Shown piece after piece: positions 24,253-33,325 of a DNA stretch of 64,000 bases. Made by a program: the position numbers and the translations under genes. The DNA lies in contig JAGBCQ010000023.1 of NCBI GenBank assembly GCA_017937925.1, forward strand, positions 24,000-87,999, read 5' to 3'. Each line of letters opens with the position of its first letter. The stretch's first letter is position 1. Source of the stretch: Paraprevotella sp. Its GTDB lineage: Bacteria; Bacteroidota; Bacteroidia; Bacteroidales; Bacteroidaceae. Under the pieces are notes generated by a model. That model was not told the origin of the DNA, did not search any database, and worked only from the letters and a program-made list of their open reading frames with translations.

Positions 24253-27204
24253 ATGAATATGATAATCCGTTTACTGATGGTGTTGATAGCTTGGACATAC
24301 GTTAGTGCAACCCAAGCAAAAGAAGGATGGCAACATATTAAAGGGTTGCCTTGTGAGGAAACGTCATCAGTCATTCAGGACAATGAAGGATATATATGGG
24401 TCGGCACCCGATTAGGTCTTGTCAGATATGACGGTTTTAACAAGAACTTTTATCGCAACGACATGGCTCATCCTCACGCGTTCAGCTCGTCGGATATCAA
24501 ATGTTTATCATGTAGCGCGGATGGAAGAATCTTCGCAGGTTCTTTCTTTGGTTTGAATATATTTGACAAGAGAACGCATGACGTCCGATTTGAGCATTTT
24601 GAGAGGAACGATTATGTAAGAACCGTTCATTACGACCAAAAGGGACGATTGTGGATTGGTACAGATGATGGATTGTACTTACAAGAAGGAGGGCATGAGA
24701 GTCATTTGTATAAACAGATTCCACAGGATTTGATACAACATATCGAAGAAAGTGCGGAGGGGGAAATTATTATTGCTACGAGAAGTCATGGTTTATTTAT
24801 TATAGATGAACATGAGCAGTGTCTTGCAGTCAAGGGTACAGAGAGTATATCGCCTACTGTGACGCTTTCACTCGATGATGGTACTATTTGGGTAGGAACA
24901 CATAGCAAGGGACTTTACTCATTAAAAAATCATCAAATTGATTTTCATAAAGTTTTTGATGATTTCGTTATCAATGATTTGTTGTTATTGCCTTCAAATA
25001 AGGGGCAGCTTCTAGTTGCGACAAATTCAGGCATTATAAGCAATCCTTTTAATGAATCAGAGGCCTCATTAAATGGCAAGAATGTGCAAAGTCTATGTTT
25101 GGACCGAGATGGGAATGTTTGGGCAGCGACAGAGAATCAAGGTGTATATTTATTGCAGAACCATAAGGAGCAATTTACAATAATCAACCACCCGTTCACA
25201 CATCGGACAACACCTATCATCTCACAATTTGACGTGCGGCATTTGGCTGATACTGTGATATGGAAAACGCTGAATCATATCAATGCTGTTTATGAATCTC
25301 CCGATGGAATGGTCTATATTGGAACATGGGACAAAGGATTGTATGTGACGAAAGGTGGCGTGATGAAGCAACATATTACGAAACAAAATCATACATGGCT
25401 TCAAGATAACTCTATCTATAATATCAGTACGCTAGGAAAAGATGAAGTCCTTATCAGTACATGGCATGGATTATATTTAATGGATAGTCGCTATAACGGA
25501 ACATATATAGAACATATAGGAAAGAGTGATGTACGAGGGATGCATGTATTGTCGGCTACGATTCCGAATGAAAAGGAAGCATGGTTAGGACTCGTAGGCG
25601 GTATTGCCCACATAAAAGGAAACTTACGGAATGCAGAAACTTCGGAAATAACCATCTATAGTCATGTTGATAGACGTGGCACGTTGAATCCTTTGAGCGT
25701 CAGTCAACTTATAGACCACCATGATGATGCAGGGAACTATCAGTTGGGAGGTATATTCAGAATCATAAAAGATAGCAAAGGTCGTGTTTGGGCTTGCACA
25801 AGTGAGCCGGGCTTGTTACTTTATGATGAGCAAGACGATTGTTTCCGTTGTGTCAGTCAACAATTAGGTATTCAAGGTGATAATGTTCATAGCTTGGATA
25901 TTGACCGGCATGGTAATTTCTGGATGACTACAAATTATGGCATATTGCAGATGTCGCTTAATGATGACGGCGAATCAACAAAGCAACAACTTTATTCATT
26001 GAATGACGGACTGCCTACAAGTTATTATGGAAGTTCTATGAGTACGCTTCTGGAGGATGGCCGGTTGTGTATCCTCAATCAAGAACAAATCATAACCGTT
26101 CATCCCGCCGATAAATTTGGTATGAGTAATGAGAAGAAAACCTATGTGTCTGACATCTTTATCAATAATATACCACTTGTAGATGGGGATTTCAGTTTTG
26201 ACCAAGCGCCTCCATATACGCAATATGTAGAGTTGCCACATAATCAGAATAATATTACATTCCGTTTCTCAATGCTTTCGTTCGGTCATGAGCCCTCCAT
26301 GCGTTTTAGTTACAAGATGGAAGGCGTGGACAATGGTACTCAGCAAACAGAAATGGGAATCAATCAAGTGCGGTATAATCAATTGGCACCGGGTACATAC
26401 CGGCTTTATTATTCTGTTTACGATAATGGAAAGGATAATGGGGTTGGAGGACAATACTTAACTATTAGAATTAAAGAACCGTTATGGTGGTGCTGGTGGT
26501 CGAAGATGCTTTACGTTGCAATCTTCTTACTGATAGGTTATATGATTATTCATACTATCATTGACAAGAATAGGAGGCGTCAACAGTTGAGGTTCCTTGA
26601 ATTGGAGCGGGATAAGCAAGAAGAGTTTTATAAGAAGAGGATGAACTTTTATCAAAAAGCTTTGCATGAATTCCTGACGCCTCTTACTTTAATGAGTGAA
26701 ATGATTCATGGTCTGCATGAAAAAGTTCGCCCATCGTTGCAAGCCAGTCTTTATATGCTTTCTAATCAAACTGACAGACTTGTAGATGCCCTGAATAATT
26801 TGGTGGATGTCAAAGAGGATTCCGCAGCGCGTGATGTTTTGAAGAAGGCTCAGGAAATGACACAGGTTGACAGCGACTTTTTACGCAAATGTACAGAGTC
26901 CGTCAATAATCATATTTCTGATGTTAATTATTCGCACAAAATAATGATGCGTGAAGTAGGAGCTTCGCATGCTACGCTTTACCGGAAATTGAAGTTGTTG
27001 ACGGGAATGGATGCAACTTCCTTTATAAGAAGTATTCGCATGAAGGCGGCATGCCAGATTTTAACCTATGAACCGAACATTCGTGTTAAAGAACTTTCGG
27101 AGCGTGTCGGATACAACAATCCGGGTTATTTCTCTACCTGTTTCAAGAATGAGTTAGGGATGACCCCGAAAGAGTTTGTACGTGATGAGCACGAAACGAT
27201 ATAG
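24253..27204 (+). CDS. Membrane sensor-regulator: propeller, Y_Y_Y, HisKA-like and AraC HTH; lacks HATPase and receiver
   Basis: The 983-residue protein starts with a signal peptide and a periplasmic two-component-regulator beta-propeller (repeats such as NEGYIWVGTRLGLVRYDG and KGRLWIGTDDGLY), a Y_Y_Y domain (about 667-735), and one membrane span (about 745-772). A dimerisation/phosphoacceptor-like helix follows, in which His is kept (LHEFLTPLTLMSEM, His805). An AraC-type HTH (about 874-983, ATLYRKLKLLTGM and VGYNNPGYFSTCFKNELG) then starts only ~10 residues after the helical region. Hybrid two-component regulators of Bacteroidota are usually 1300-1500 residues and contain an ATPase and a receiver here; both are absent. 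It is divergent from GH78 and probably regulates the neighbouring hydrolases. A TAAATTTA box just before the ATG hints at a very short leader. Confidence 0.88.
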   Translation: MNMIIRLLMVLIAWTYVSATQAKEGWQHIKGLPCEETSSVIQDNEGYIWVGTRLGLVRYDGFNKNFYRNDMAHPHAFSSSDIKCLSCSADGRIFAGSFFGLNIFDKRTHDVRFEHFERNDYVRTVHYDQKGRLWIGTDDGLYLQEGGHESHLYKQIPQDLIQHIEESAEGEIIIATRSHGLFIIDEHEQCLAVKGTESISPTVTLSLDDGTIWVGTHSKGLYSLKNHQIDFHKVFDDFVINDLLLLPSNKGQLLVATNSGIISNPFNESEASLNGKNVQSLCLDRDGNVWAATENQGVYLLQNHKEQFTIINHPFTHRTTPIISQFDVRHLADTVIWKTLNHINAVYESPDGMVYIGTWDKGLYVTKGGVMKQHITKQNHTWLQDNSIYNISTLGKDEVLISTWHGLYLMDSRYNGTYIEHIGKSDVRGMHVLSATIPNEKEAWLGLVGGIAHIKGNLRNAETSEITIYSHVDRRGTLNPLSVSQLIDHHDDAGNYQLGGIFRIIKDSKGRVWACTSEPGLLLYDEQDDCFRCVSQQLGIQGDNVHSLDIDRHGNFWMTTNYGILQMSLNDDGESTKQQLYSLNDGLPTSYYGSSMSTLLEDGRLCILNQEQIITVHPADKFGMSNEKKTYVSDIFINNIPLVDGDFSFDQAPPYTQYVELPHNQNNITFRFSMLSFGHEPSMRFSYKMEGVDNGTQQTEMGINQVRYNQLAPGTYRLYYSVYDNGKDNGVGGQYLTIRIKEPLWWCWWSKMLYVAIFLLIGYMIIHTIIDKNRRRQQLRFLELERDKQEEFYKKRMNFYQKALHEFLTPLTLMSEMIHGLHEKVRPSLQASLYMLSNQTDRLVDALNNLVDVKEDSAARDVLKKAQEMTQVDSDFLRKCTESVNNHISDVNYSHKIMMREVGASHATLYRKLKLLTGMDATSFIRSIRMKAACQILTYEPNIRVKELSERVGYNNPGYFSTCFKNELGMTPKEFVRDEHETI

Positions 27205-27264
27205 ATTATGTATATGAACGGTTAAACGGTTAGGTTAATCCGTTTGCGGGAACATTAGAGATAG

Positions 27265-27303
27265 AAAAAGCGAGTGTATTCGATTTAAATACACTCGCTT
27301 TAA
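27265..27303. terminator. Bidirectional terminator between the regulator and maeB
   Basis: A perfect 14-bp stem (27267-27280 with 27288-27301) encloses a 7-nt loop. On the minus strand it ends in TTTTT, serving maeB; on the plus strand the T-tract is weaker. Confidence 0.85.
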
Positions 27304-27316
27304 TTTGTGTGACATA

Positions 27317-29605
27317 CTATTGCTGTTTCCTTTTCATGACAATGGCATCAATTGCAGCTACAGCTGTAAGGTTTACAATGTCACGAACCGAACTTTCGAA
27401 GTCGGTGAAATGAATGGGCTTGTTCAATCCCATTTGGATTGGACCAATCATTTCAAAATCATCTCCATTCATAGATTGCAGCATTTGGTAAGCAGCATTT
27501 GCTGAGCTTAAGTTCGGAAATACAATCGTATTGACCTCTTTTCCAAACAATCGTGTGAAAGGATATTTGCGGTCTCGTAATTCGTTGTTTATGGCAAATT
27601 TCACCTGCATCTCTCCATCGATGGCCAAATCGGGATAATCGGTTTGCATGATTTCAACAGCTTTGTGAATATTTGCCGGACTTCCTGTTGTGTCAGAACC
27701 AAAGTTAGAGTATGACACCATGGCAATCACCGGTTCGTGATTGAAAAAACGTACCGTTTGATCGGATAGGCGGGCTATGTCCACTATTGTTTCTGTATCC
27801 GGATGACGGTTAATAAGTGTATCAGCCAAGAAGTATGTTCCCTTTTTGGAGTTTACGATATGCATAGTTCCGAAGTGGTTGTATTCGGGACGGATACCAA
27901 TAACCTCTTTCGCCACTTTGATGGTATTGGAGTACTTTGTGTAAAGTCCTGTAATGAAAGCATCGGCCTCTCCGGTTTCAACCATCATCATTCCGAAGTA
28001 GTTCCGTTCAAACATCTTGTCGTTGGCTTCTTCAAATGTGTATCCTTCTCTTGCTTTTTTGTCAGCTAGAATTTGAGCGAATCGCTCTCTGCGTTCAGCC
28101 TCTCGGTCGTGACGAAGGTTAATGATTTCTATGCCGTCTAAATTCAGTTCTAATTCTTTTGCTAGTTTGATGATGCGTTCATCGTTACCCAAAAGGATTG
28201 GGTGGCAGATACCTTCAGCCTTTGCTTCAACAGCGGCTTTAAGCATATTGGGATGAATACCTTCGGCGAATACAACACGCTGTGGTTCCCGACGGGCGGT
28301 TTCACGAAGTTGTCGAGTCAGTTTTGATTCGTAACCCATTAGTTCTTTCAAACGCAATGCGTATGCGTCCCAATCGTTAATAGGTTTACGTGCTACACCA
28401 CTTTCCATCGCAGCTTTTGCTACAGCCATTGATACTTCTGTGATAAGACGGGGGTCAACCGGCTTCGGGATGAAATATGTAGGACCGAAAGTTAGATTGT
28501 TGACATGATAAGCTTCATTTACAACATCAGGAACAGGCTTCTTTGCAATGCCGGCAATTGCTCGGACGGCTGCCAATTTCATTTCCTCATTGATGGCTGT
28601 TGCGCCCGTATCCAAGGCTCCGCGGAAGATGTATGGGAACCCAATTACGTTGTTAATCTGGTTGGGATAGTCAGAACGTCCGGTAGCTATTAGAACGTCC
28701 GGGCGTGAGACCATAGCATCTTCATAAGAAATTTCCGGAACAGGGTTCGCCAAAGCAAATACAATAGGATAGTCGGCCATGCTGCGAATCATGTCTTGAC
28801 TCAGAACGTTGCCACGAGAGAGGCCCAAAAATACGTCAGCCCCCTTGATAGCTTCCTCTAAAGTATGAATATCAGTACGATCGGTTGCGAAGTAGCGCTT
28901 TTGTTCGTTTAAATCTGTTCGAGATTTAGAGATAACGCCCTTACTATCGAGCATTACGATATTTTCAAGTCGCGCACCAAGTGAGACATATAGTTTAGTA
29001 CATGAAACGGCTGAGGCACCCGCACCATTTACAACGATGCGTACGTCTTCTATCTTCTTTCCTGCTACTTCTAATGCGTTCAATAATCCGGCACTTGAGA
29101 TGATTGCAGTCCCGTGCTGGTCATCGTGCATAACAGGAATATCCAATTCTTCTTTTAAACGGCGTTCTATCTCAAAACATTCCGGAGCTTTGATATCTTC
29201 CAAATTGATACCACCGAAAGTTGGTGCTATCGCTTTGACGGCTTGAATGAACTTTTCGGGATCTTTCTCATTGATTTCAATATCGAAAACGTCAATGCCG
29301 GAATAGATTTTAAAAAGCAATCCCTTTCCTTCCATCACTGGTTTTCCGGCTAATGCACCGATGTCACCGAGACCGAGTACGGCTGTACCATTAGATATTA
29401 CTGCTACGAGGTTGCCTTTCGCAGTATAACGATAGGCATCGTCCGGATTCTTCTCTATTTCAAGACAAGGTTCTGCCACTCCGGGAGAGTACGCCAAAGA
29501 TAAATCTGTTTGTGTGGTATAAGGTTTGGTGGGAACAACTTCAATTTTCCCCGGCTTGCCTTGCTCATGGTAACGCAAAGCCATTTCCTTAGTAATCTTT
29601 GCCAT
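27317..29605 (-). CDS. maeB: NADP-dependent malic enzyme, MaeB type with phosphotransacetylase-like C-domain
   Basis: The 762-residue two-domain protein oxidatively decarboxylates malate to pyruvate. The N-terminal malic part (about 1-420) has [40 protein letters not shown], the Rossmann [10 protein letters not shown] and [10 protein letters not shown]. The C-terminal ~330 residues form a phosphate acetyl/butyryl-transferase-like domain ([34 protein letters not shown]). In MaeB enzymes this domain is usually regulatory, binding acetyl-CoA, rather than catalytic. It is transcribed alone from a good promoter, convergent with the regulator. Confidence 0.94.
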   Translation of the reverse strand: MAKITKEMALRYHEQGKPGKIEVVPTKPYTTQTDLSLAYSPGVAEPCLEIEKNPDDAYRYTAKGNLVAVISNGTAVLGLGDIGALAGKPVMEGKGLLFKIYSGIDVFDIEINEKDPEKFIQAVKAIAPTFGGINLEDIKAPECFEIERRLKEELDIPVMHDDQHGTAIISSAGLLNALEVAGKKIEDVRIVVNGAGASAVSCTKLYVSLGARLENIVMLDSKGVISKSRTDLNEQKRYFATDRTDIHTLEEAIKGADVFLGLSRGNVLSQDMIRSMADYPIVFALANPVPEISYEDAMVSRPDVLIATGRSDYPNQINNVIGFPYIFRGALDTGATAINEEMKLAAVRAIAGIAKKPVPDVVNEAYHVNNLTFGPTYFIPKPVDPRLITEVSMAVAKAAMESGVARKPINDWDAYALRLKELMGYESKLTRQLRETARREPQRVVFAEGIHPNMLKAAVEAKAEGICHPILLGNDERIIKLAKELELNLDGIEIINLRHDREAERRERFAQILADKKAREGYTFEEANDKMFERNYFGMMMVETGEADAFITGLYTKYSNTIKVAKEVIGIRPEYNHFGTMHIVNSKKGTYFLADTLINRHPDTETIVDIARLSDQTVRFFNHEPVIAMVSYSNFGSDTTGSPANIHKAVEIMQTDYPDLAIDGEMQVKFAINNELRDRKYPFTRLFGKEVNTIVFPNLSSANAAYQMLQSMNGDDFEMIGPIQMGLNKPIHFTDFESSVRDIVNLTAVAAIDAIVMKRKQQ

Positions 29606-29646
29606 TGTTCTTATGTTTTGTGTGTGTTATGTTGTAAAATCACGGG

Positions 29647-29654
29647 CAAAGTTA
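29647..29654 (-). promoter_or_regulatory. -7 promoter box of maeB
   Basis: The minus strand reads TAACTTTG, a perfect TAnnTTTG box, 42 bp before the start codon. Confidence 0.65.
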
Positions 29655-29722
29655 CGAAAAAAATGCGTTCTATGTTGATTTTATATTCTTTTAAATCTTC
29701 TTGAAAGAATAAAAGAAAATGA

Positions 29723-29730
29723 TACCTTTG
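29723..29730 (+). promoter_or_regulatory. -7 promoter box of the YciO/Sua5 gene
   Basis: TACCTTTG (TAnnTTTG) lies within a possible longer N-terminus starting at 29719. Transcription therefore starts near 29737 and the protein most likely begins at 29755. Confidence 0.6.
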
Positions 29731-29754
29731 CGAGTAGAACTAATGAAAGAAGTC

Positions 29755-30363
29755 ATGCTGATAAAGATTTATCCGGAAAATCCGAATCCCCGTGAGGTGT
29801 CAAAGGTTGTGAATTTATTAAAGGATGGTGCGTTAATAGTATATCCTACAGATACTGTTTATGCAATAGGATGCGATGCTTTGAATGTACGGGCAGTTGA
29901 AAAATTATGTGCGCTTAAAGGTGTCAATCCGCTGAAGTCAAATCTTTCCATCGTTTGTTTTGATTTGTCTGACATCAGTGAGTATGCGCAAGTTAGTAAC
30001 CGAACGTTTAAACTGCTAAAGAAGAATTTGCCTGGGCCGTTTACTTTCATTTTGCCGACAAGTAGCAAATTACCCAAGATTTATAAAAATAGGAAAGAGG
30101 TTGGTATTCGTGTGCCGGATAATACAATAGCCCGTGTATTAGTTGAAGAATTAGGTAATCCGATACTAAGTATGTCCGTTCATGACAAGGATGAAATGGT
30201 GGAATATTCTACCGACCCGGAATTGATACATGAGAAATATGGTGAAGATGTAGCAGTCGTGATTGATGGCGGATATGGTGAAGACATACCATCAACGGTG
30301 GTAACATGTTTGGATGATGAGTTTGAAATATTGAGACAAGGTAAAGGTGACTTGTCAATATAG
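29755..30363 (+). CDS. YciO/Sua5/TsaC family protein
   Basis: The 202-residue single-domain YrdC-fold protein relates to TsaC/Sua5, which makes threonylcarbamoyl-AMP for the t6A modification of tRNA. Visible features are VYPTDTVYAIGCDA, LPGPFTFIL, RVPDN and a DGG motif near the end. The substrate lysine region reads LKGVNPLKSNLSIVC, where the second basic residue of canonical TsaC (KxR) is not obvious, so it may be YciO-like with reduced or different activity. No C-terminal Sua5 domain is present. Starts at 29743 or 29719 are possible but sit on or too near the promoter. Confidence 0.82.
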   Translation: MLIKIYPENPNPREVSKVVNLLKDGALIVYPTDTVYAIGCDALNVRAVEKLCALKGVNPLKSNLSIVCFDLSDISEYAQVSNRTFKLLKKNLPGPFTFILPTSSKLPKIYKNRKEVGIRVPDNTIARVLVEELGNPILSMSVHDKDEMVEYSTDPELIHEKYGEDVAVVIDGGYGEDIPSTVVTCLDDEFEILRQGKGDLSI

Positions 30364-30372
30364 TAAATAAGA

Positions 30373-30416
30373 AAAAAGAGCGATTGGACGTAGAAGTTTT
30401 TCCAATCACTCTTTTT
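30373..30416. terminator. Bidirectional terminator between the YciO gene and META lipoprotein
   Basis: A 16-bp stem (30373-30388 with 30401-30416, one mismatch) has A and T tracts on its two sides, located between convergent genes. Confidence 0.8.
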
Positions 30417-30437
30417 ATGTCTAGTATTTGTTTATGC

Positions 30438-31220
30438 TTACTTTACCAACGTAAGGGCATTATTTCCATTAGCGTCGTTTAATATAATGCGTTTCTCGTT
30501 TTCAAAAGTAAAACCGCTCACCTGGTTGATAGCTTCCATGATTTTTGATTCTACTGCCATACCAATGCCGGACTTCATGGTTGAAATCATCTGATTGAAC
30601 TTTAGAGATGTTTTTGCGCCTTCTGTTTGTTCAACCACACCATTGATGATGTTGCATCCTGCGTTTCCATGAACAGTTTTCTTGTCTGTGTCAAACTCAA
30701 GGAATGGCTTGTTCTCAACTTCTCCCAGTTCGTCAATGGAAATACCATATACGTGAGTGATGTTCCATTTGCCTTTCAATGATTCTAACGAAATCTCCGG
30801 GCGTTTTACAAGTGTTAGTAACGCGTTTCCTTTCGCGTCGGTCAAGATGACTTCGTTTTCTGTCCCTTCATATCCCTTTACTTTATTTAATGCTTCTAAT
30901 ATGGCTGTCTCAGTTGCCATATTATTACAAAGCATACGGGTAGAACCGATTTGTCCGAAAGAAATCTTACCGGTTTCATTTTCGTTGACCTCTATTTGTC
31001 CGTTGATGCGGTTGCAACCGGCACAGCCATAAATCTCTTTGTCCTGAAGATTCAGTTTTAAGTATGGTTGTTTGTCGGCAGTTGCTTGTTGTCCGTTTAC
31101 GGTTGCAATATTCCAATCACCGTTGAGCGCATTGACTTCTAACGCGGTTTTGCTACTTCCGCAGCCGGTCATTATAATTCCACTTAATAGAATCGTTCCT
31201 AATAAACTTCTTTTCTTCAT
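30438..31220 (-). CDS. Lipoprotein with two META (HslJ-like) domains
   Basis: The 260-residue protein starts at 31220 (MKKRSLLGT). It has a lipobox (MTGC) near residue 20, so it is an envelope lipoprotein. Two META/DUF306 domains follow: residues about 33-145 (LNGDWNIATVNG, CAGCNRINGQ) and 150-260 (LKGKWNITHVYG, NAGCNIINGV). The repeated GCNxxxG signature and final LTLVK of each half show an internal duplication. META proteins include HslJ, linked to heat shock and novobiocin resistance, but their biochemical role is unknown. The gene has its own promoter. Confidence 0.88.
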   Translation of the reverse strand: MKKRSLLGTILLSGIIMTGCGSSKTALEVNALNGDWNIATVNGQQATADKQPYLKLNLQDKEIYGCAGCNRINGQIEVNENETGKISFGQIGSTRMLCNNMATETAILEALNKVKGYEGTENEVILTDAKGNALLTLVKRPEISLESLKGKWNITHVYGISIDELGEVENKPFLEFDTDKKTVHGNAGCNIINGVVEQTEGAKTSLKFNQMISTMKSGIGMAVESKIMEAINQVSGFTFENEKRIILNDANGNNALTLVK

Positions 31221-31256
31221 CTTGTTATTATTTTTATTTAGTAATATGTGAATGTA

Positions 31257-31264
31257 CAAAGATA
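31257..31264 (-). promoter_or_regulatory. -7 promoter box of the META lipoprotein
   Basis: The minus strand reads TATCTTTG, 37 bp before the start at 31220. This supports 31220 over an upstream in-frame codon at 31259. Confidence 0.6.
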
Positions 31265-31402
31265 CTTATTTTTTGGTAATAACGCCGTTAATTAAGTAGT
31301 TTTAGGCTTTCCTAGGACTTCTTATGGTTATATAAGATAGGAGAGGAAAATTAAATCTGAGCGTTTCGGAAGGAAAAGTATCTCGTATCACCGAAAAAAT
31401 AT

Positions 31403-31410
31403 TACCTTTG
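31403..31410 (+). promoter_or_regulatory. -7 promoter box of the nucleotidyltransferase gene
   Basis: TACCTTTG lies 38 bp before the ATG at 31448. Confidence 0.6.
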
Positions 31411-31447
31411 CTTTTAAGAATCCAAAGCAACAGTAAACTTTAAGCAG

Positions 31448-32575
31448 ATGAATCAAGAACAGTCGCGCCTTATGACACCACAGGATGCTTTCTTTAAGTT
31501 GATAAAGTTAGCGTTAGGGACTTGTGATGATGAGAACGTTTTATTAGACGAGTCCGGTTGGAAAACAGTCTATGACATGGCTTGTAAACAAGCATTGGCT
31601 GGTATTGTAATAGATGGTGTGGAACGTTTGCCTATGGAGCAAAAACCGTCCTATGATGTTTTGATGCCTTGGATTGGTTTGGTTGCCAAGTTGGAAGAAC
31701 GTAATAAACGAATGAATCAACTCACTGTAATGGTGTGCGACAAATTTGAGGATGTCGGAATGGGAGCGGTTGTTCTTAAAGGACAAGGAAATTCCATTTT
31801 TTATCCGCGTCCGTTTCATCGAACTCCTGGAGATATTGATTTATGGATGATGGTTGGTAGGCGACAAGTTGTTGATTATGTTCGTCAACTTTTCCCGAAG
31901 ATGGAGGCAGTTTATCATCACATGGATTTCCCTGTTATTAAAGATACAGGAATAGAATTGCATTTCACGCCATCGTGGATGAACTGCTGGTCAACAAACC
32001 GCCGATTACAAAAGTACTTCAGTAAAATGAAACAAAGTCAGTGGCAACACAAGGTTGAGTTGCCCGGACGTATAGGAAGCGTTGCGGTACCCACATTGGA
32101 GTTAAATCGTGTTTACTTGTTAGTTCATATTTACCGCCATTTGTTTGATGAAGGCGTGGGGTTACGTCAGTTGATGGACTACTTTTTTGTGCTGAAACAA
32201 GGCTTTACTGCGGACGAACGTACCGAAACGGTATCTATGTTGAAAGAACTTCGGATGACGCGCTTTGCTGCTGCCGTCATGTACGTGTTACAGGAAGTTT
32301 TCGGGTTGGAAGAACAATATTTCCTACTACCTCCATCCGAAGAGTACGGCCGGAAATTGTTAAGAGAAATTATGTTGGCGGGAAACTTTGGTAAGTACGA
32401 TGAACGAATCAGTCGCAGTCAGAATGAAAGTGTATTCCATCGTTTCTGTCGCAAGGTATTCCGAAATGGCGATTTTATGGCGGATTATCCGAGCGAAGTT
32501 ATATGGTCGCCGCTTTTCAAGATGTGGCATTATGTATGGCGATTAAAAAATGGTTATTTACCTCGCAAGAGTTGA
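31448..32575 (+). CDS. Nucleotidyltransferase family protein (NTP_transf_5 type)
   Basis: The 375-residue protein has the signature VVLKGQGNSIFYP followed by RTPGDIDLWM (about 115-136), where the two Asp of DIDLW form the metal site of the nucleotidyltransferase fold. IELHFTPSWMN supplies a later part of the active site. This family is common in Bacteroidota and often lies near capsule or exopolysaccharide genes, but its substrate is unknown. It is convergent with the cytidylyltransferase gene (21 bp apart) and may be linked to that locus; this is inference from position only. Confidence 0.8.
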   Translation: MNQEQSRLMTPQDAFFKLIKLALGTCDDENVLLDESGWKTVYDMACKQALAGIVIDGVERLPMEQKPSYDVLMPWIGLVAKLEERNKRMNQLTVMVCDKFEDVGMGAVVLKGQGNSIFYPRPFHRTPGDIDLWMMVGRRQVVDYVRQLFPKMEAVYHHMDFPVIKDTGIELHFTPSWMNCWSTNRRLQKYFSKMKQSQWQHKVELPGRIGSVAVPTLELNRVYLLVHIYRHLFDEGVGLRQLMDYFFVLKQGFTADERTETVSMLKELRMTRFAAAVMYVLQEVFGLEEQYFLLPPSEEYGRKLLREIMLAGNFGKYDERISRSQNESVFHRFCRKVFRNGDFMADYPSEVIWSPLFKMWHYVWRLKNGYLPRKS

Positions 32576-32596
32576 ATAATGTTTGGGTGAGGTGAA

Positions 32597-33325
32597 TCAC
32601 TTCTTATGGTGTTGATAGCTGATGATGGCTTTCAACGTCTCGATATCTTCCGGATGTGTTATTTTGAAATTCAGTTCACTGCCGAGTGATATGTAAAGTT
32701 CTCTTTCCGGGCAAACTTCACGAACTAAGGTAAAAAGAGATTGTGAAGTTTTTATATTCTTTTCGTCGGCTGCTCGGAACATGTTGTTCAGTTCATCAAG
32801 CGAAAATGTTTGTGGGGTTTGTGCTTTGTATAACGTCTCACGGGGCAAACTCTTATTGGATGAGATGCCATCGCTACTTTCCATGTATGCCTCGTTGCTG
32901 CGAGTGGCGGTAATGGCGTTACCATAAGTTTGGAAGGTATGCAGGTTGCGGCTGATAATATTGGAGTCTATCAAAGGACGGACAGCTTCGTGAACTATAA
33001 CAGTCGGATTTTCATCGTTCTTAAATATAGCATTCAATCCTTTTATGCCATTCTGCAAAGAGTTAAAACTAGTCTCTCCGGCCGAGAACGTTCCCGCGAA
33101 TTTGGTAATCTTGCCGGACAGTGTACAAGCGACCACAAAATCTTTCCACTCCGGAGCGCACACTACATATATATCGTCAATCGCAGTATGCTCCTGAAAG
33201 GCTCTCATAGTGTGTAAAATGACAGGGACTCCGTCAATTTCCATAAATTGCTTAGGGCAGTCGCTGTGCATCCGTTGCCCACATCCTCCGGCAAGTAGCA
33301 GTACTATGTTTTTGACTTTACTCAT
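32597..33325 (-). CDS. IspD/TarI-family cytidylyltransferase (probably not the MEP-pathway enzyme)
   Basis: The 242-residue Rossmann-like cytidylyltransferase has the nucleotide loop LLLAGGCGQRM and KQFMEIDG at the start. The CTP-binding KITHPEDIETL and TPQTFSLDEL appear near the end. In canonical IspD the substrate site contains HDxVRPF and TDDAS; here these read HEAVRPL and TSQSLFTL, so the methylerythritol-phosphate site is not conserved. TarI-like or inositol/polyol-phosphate cytidylyltransferases are better candidates. Its start overlaps the end of the CDP-alcohol phosphotransferase gene by 8 bp, so the two are translationally coupled and probably act in sequence. Confidence 0.78.
   Translation of the reverse strand: MSKVKNIVLLLAGGCGQRMHSDCPKQFMEIDGVPVILHTMRAFQEHTAIDDIYVVCAPEWKDFVVACTLSGKITKFAGTFSAGETSFNSLQNGIKGLNAIFKNDENPTVIVHEAVRPLIDSNIISRNLHTFQTYGNAITATRSNEAYMESSDGISSNKSLPRETLYKAQTPQTFSLDELNNMFRAADEKNIKTSQSLFTLVREVCPERELYISLGSELNFKITHPEDIETLKAIISYQHHKK

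Noticed and set aside
24253-27204. Calling the regulator a sensor kinase
   Set aside because: No ATP-binding domain is visible after the helical His region; the HTH follows almost directly.
15650-27204. Classical polysaccharide utilization locus
   Set aside because: No SusC or SusD homolog is present anywhere in the window.
27317-29605. Separate phosphotransacetylase gene
   Set aside because: The domain is in one continuous frame with the malic enzyme part, the usual MaeB fusion.
32597-33325. Naming this gene ispD outright
   Set aside because: Key MEP-site motifs differ from canonical IspD, so only the family is assigned.
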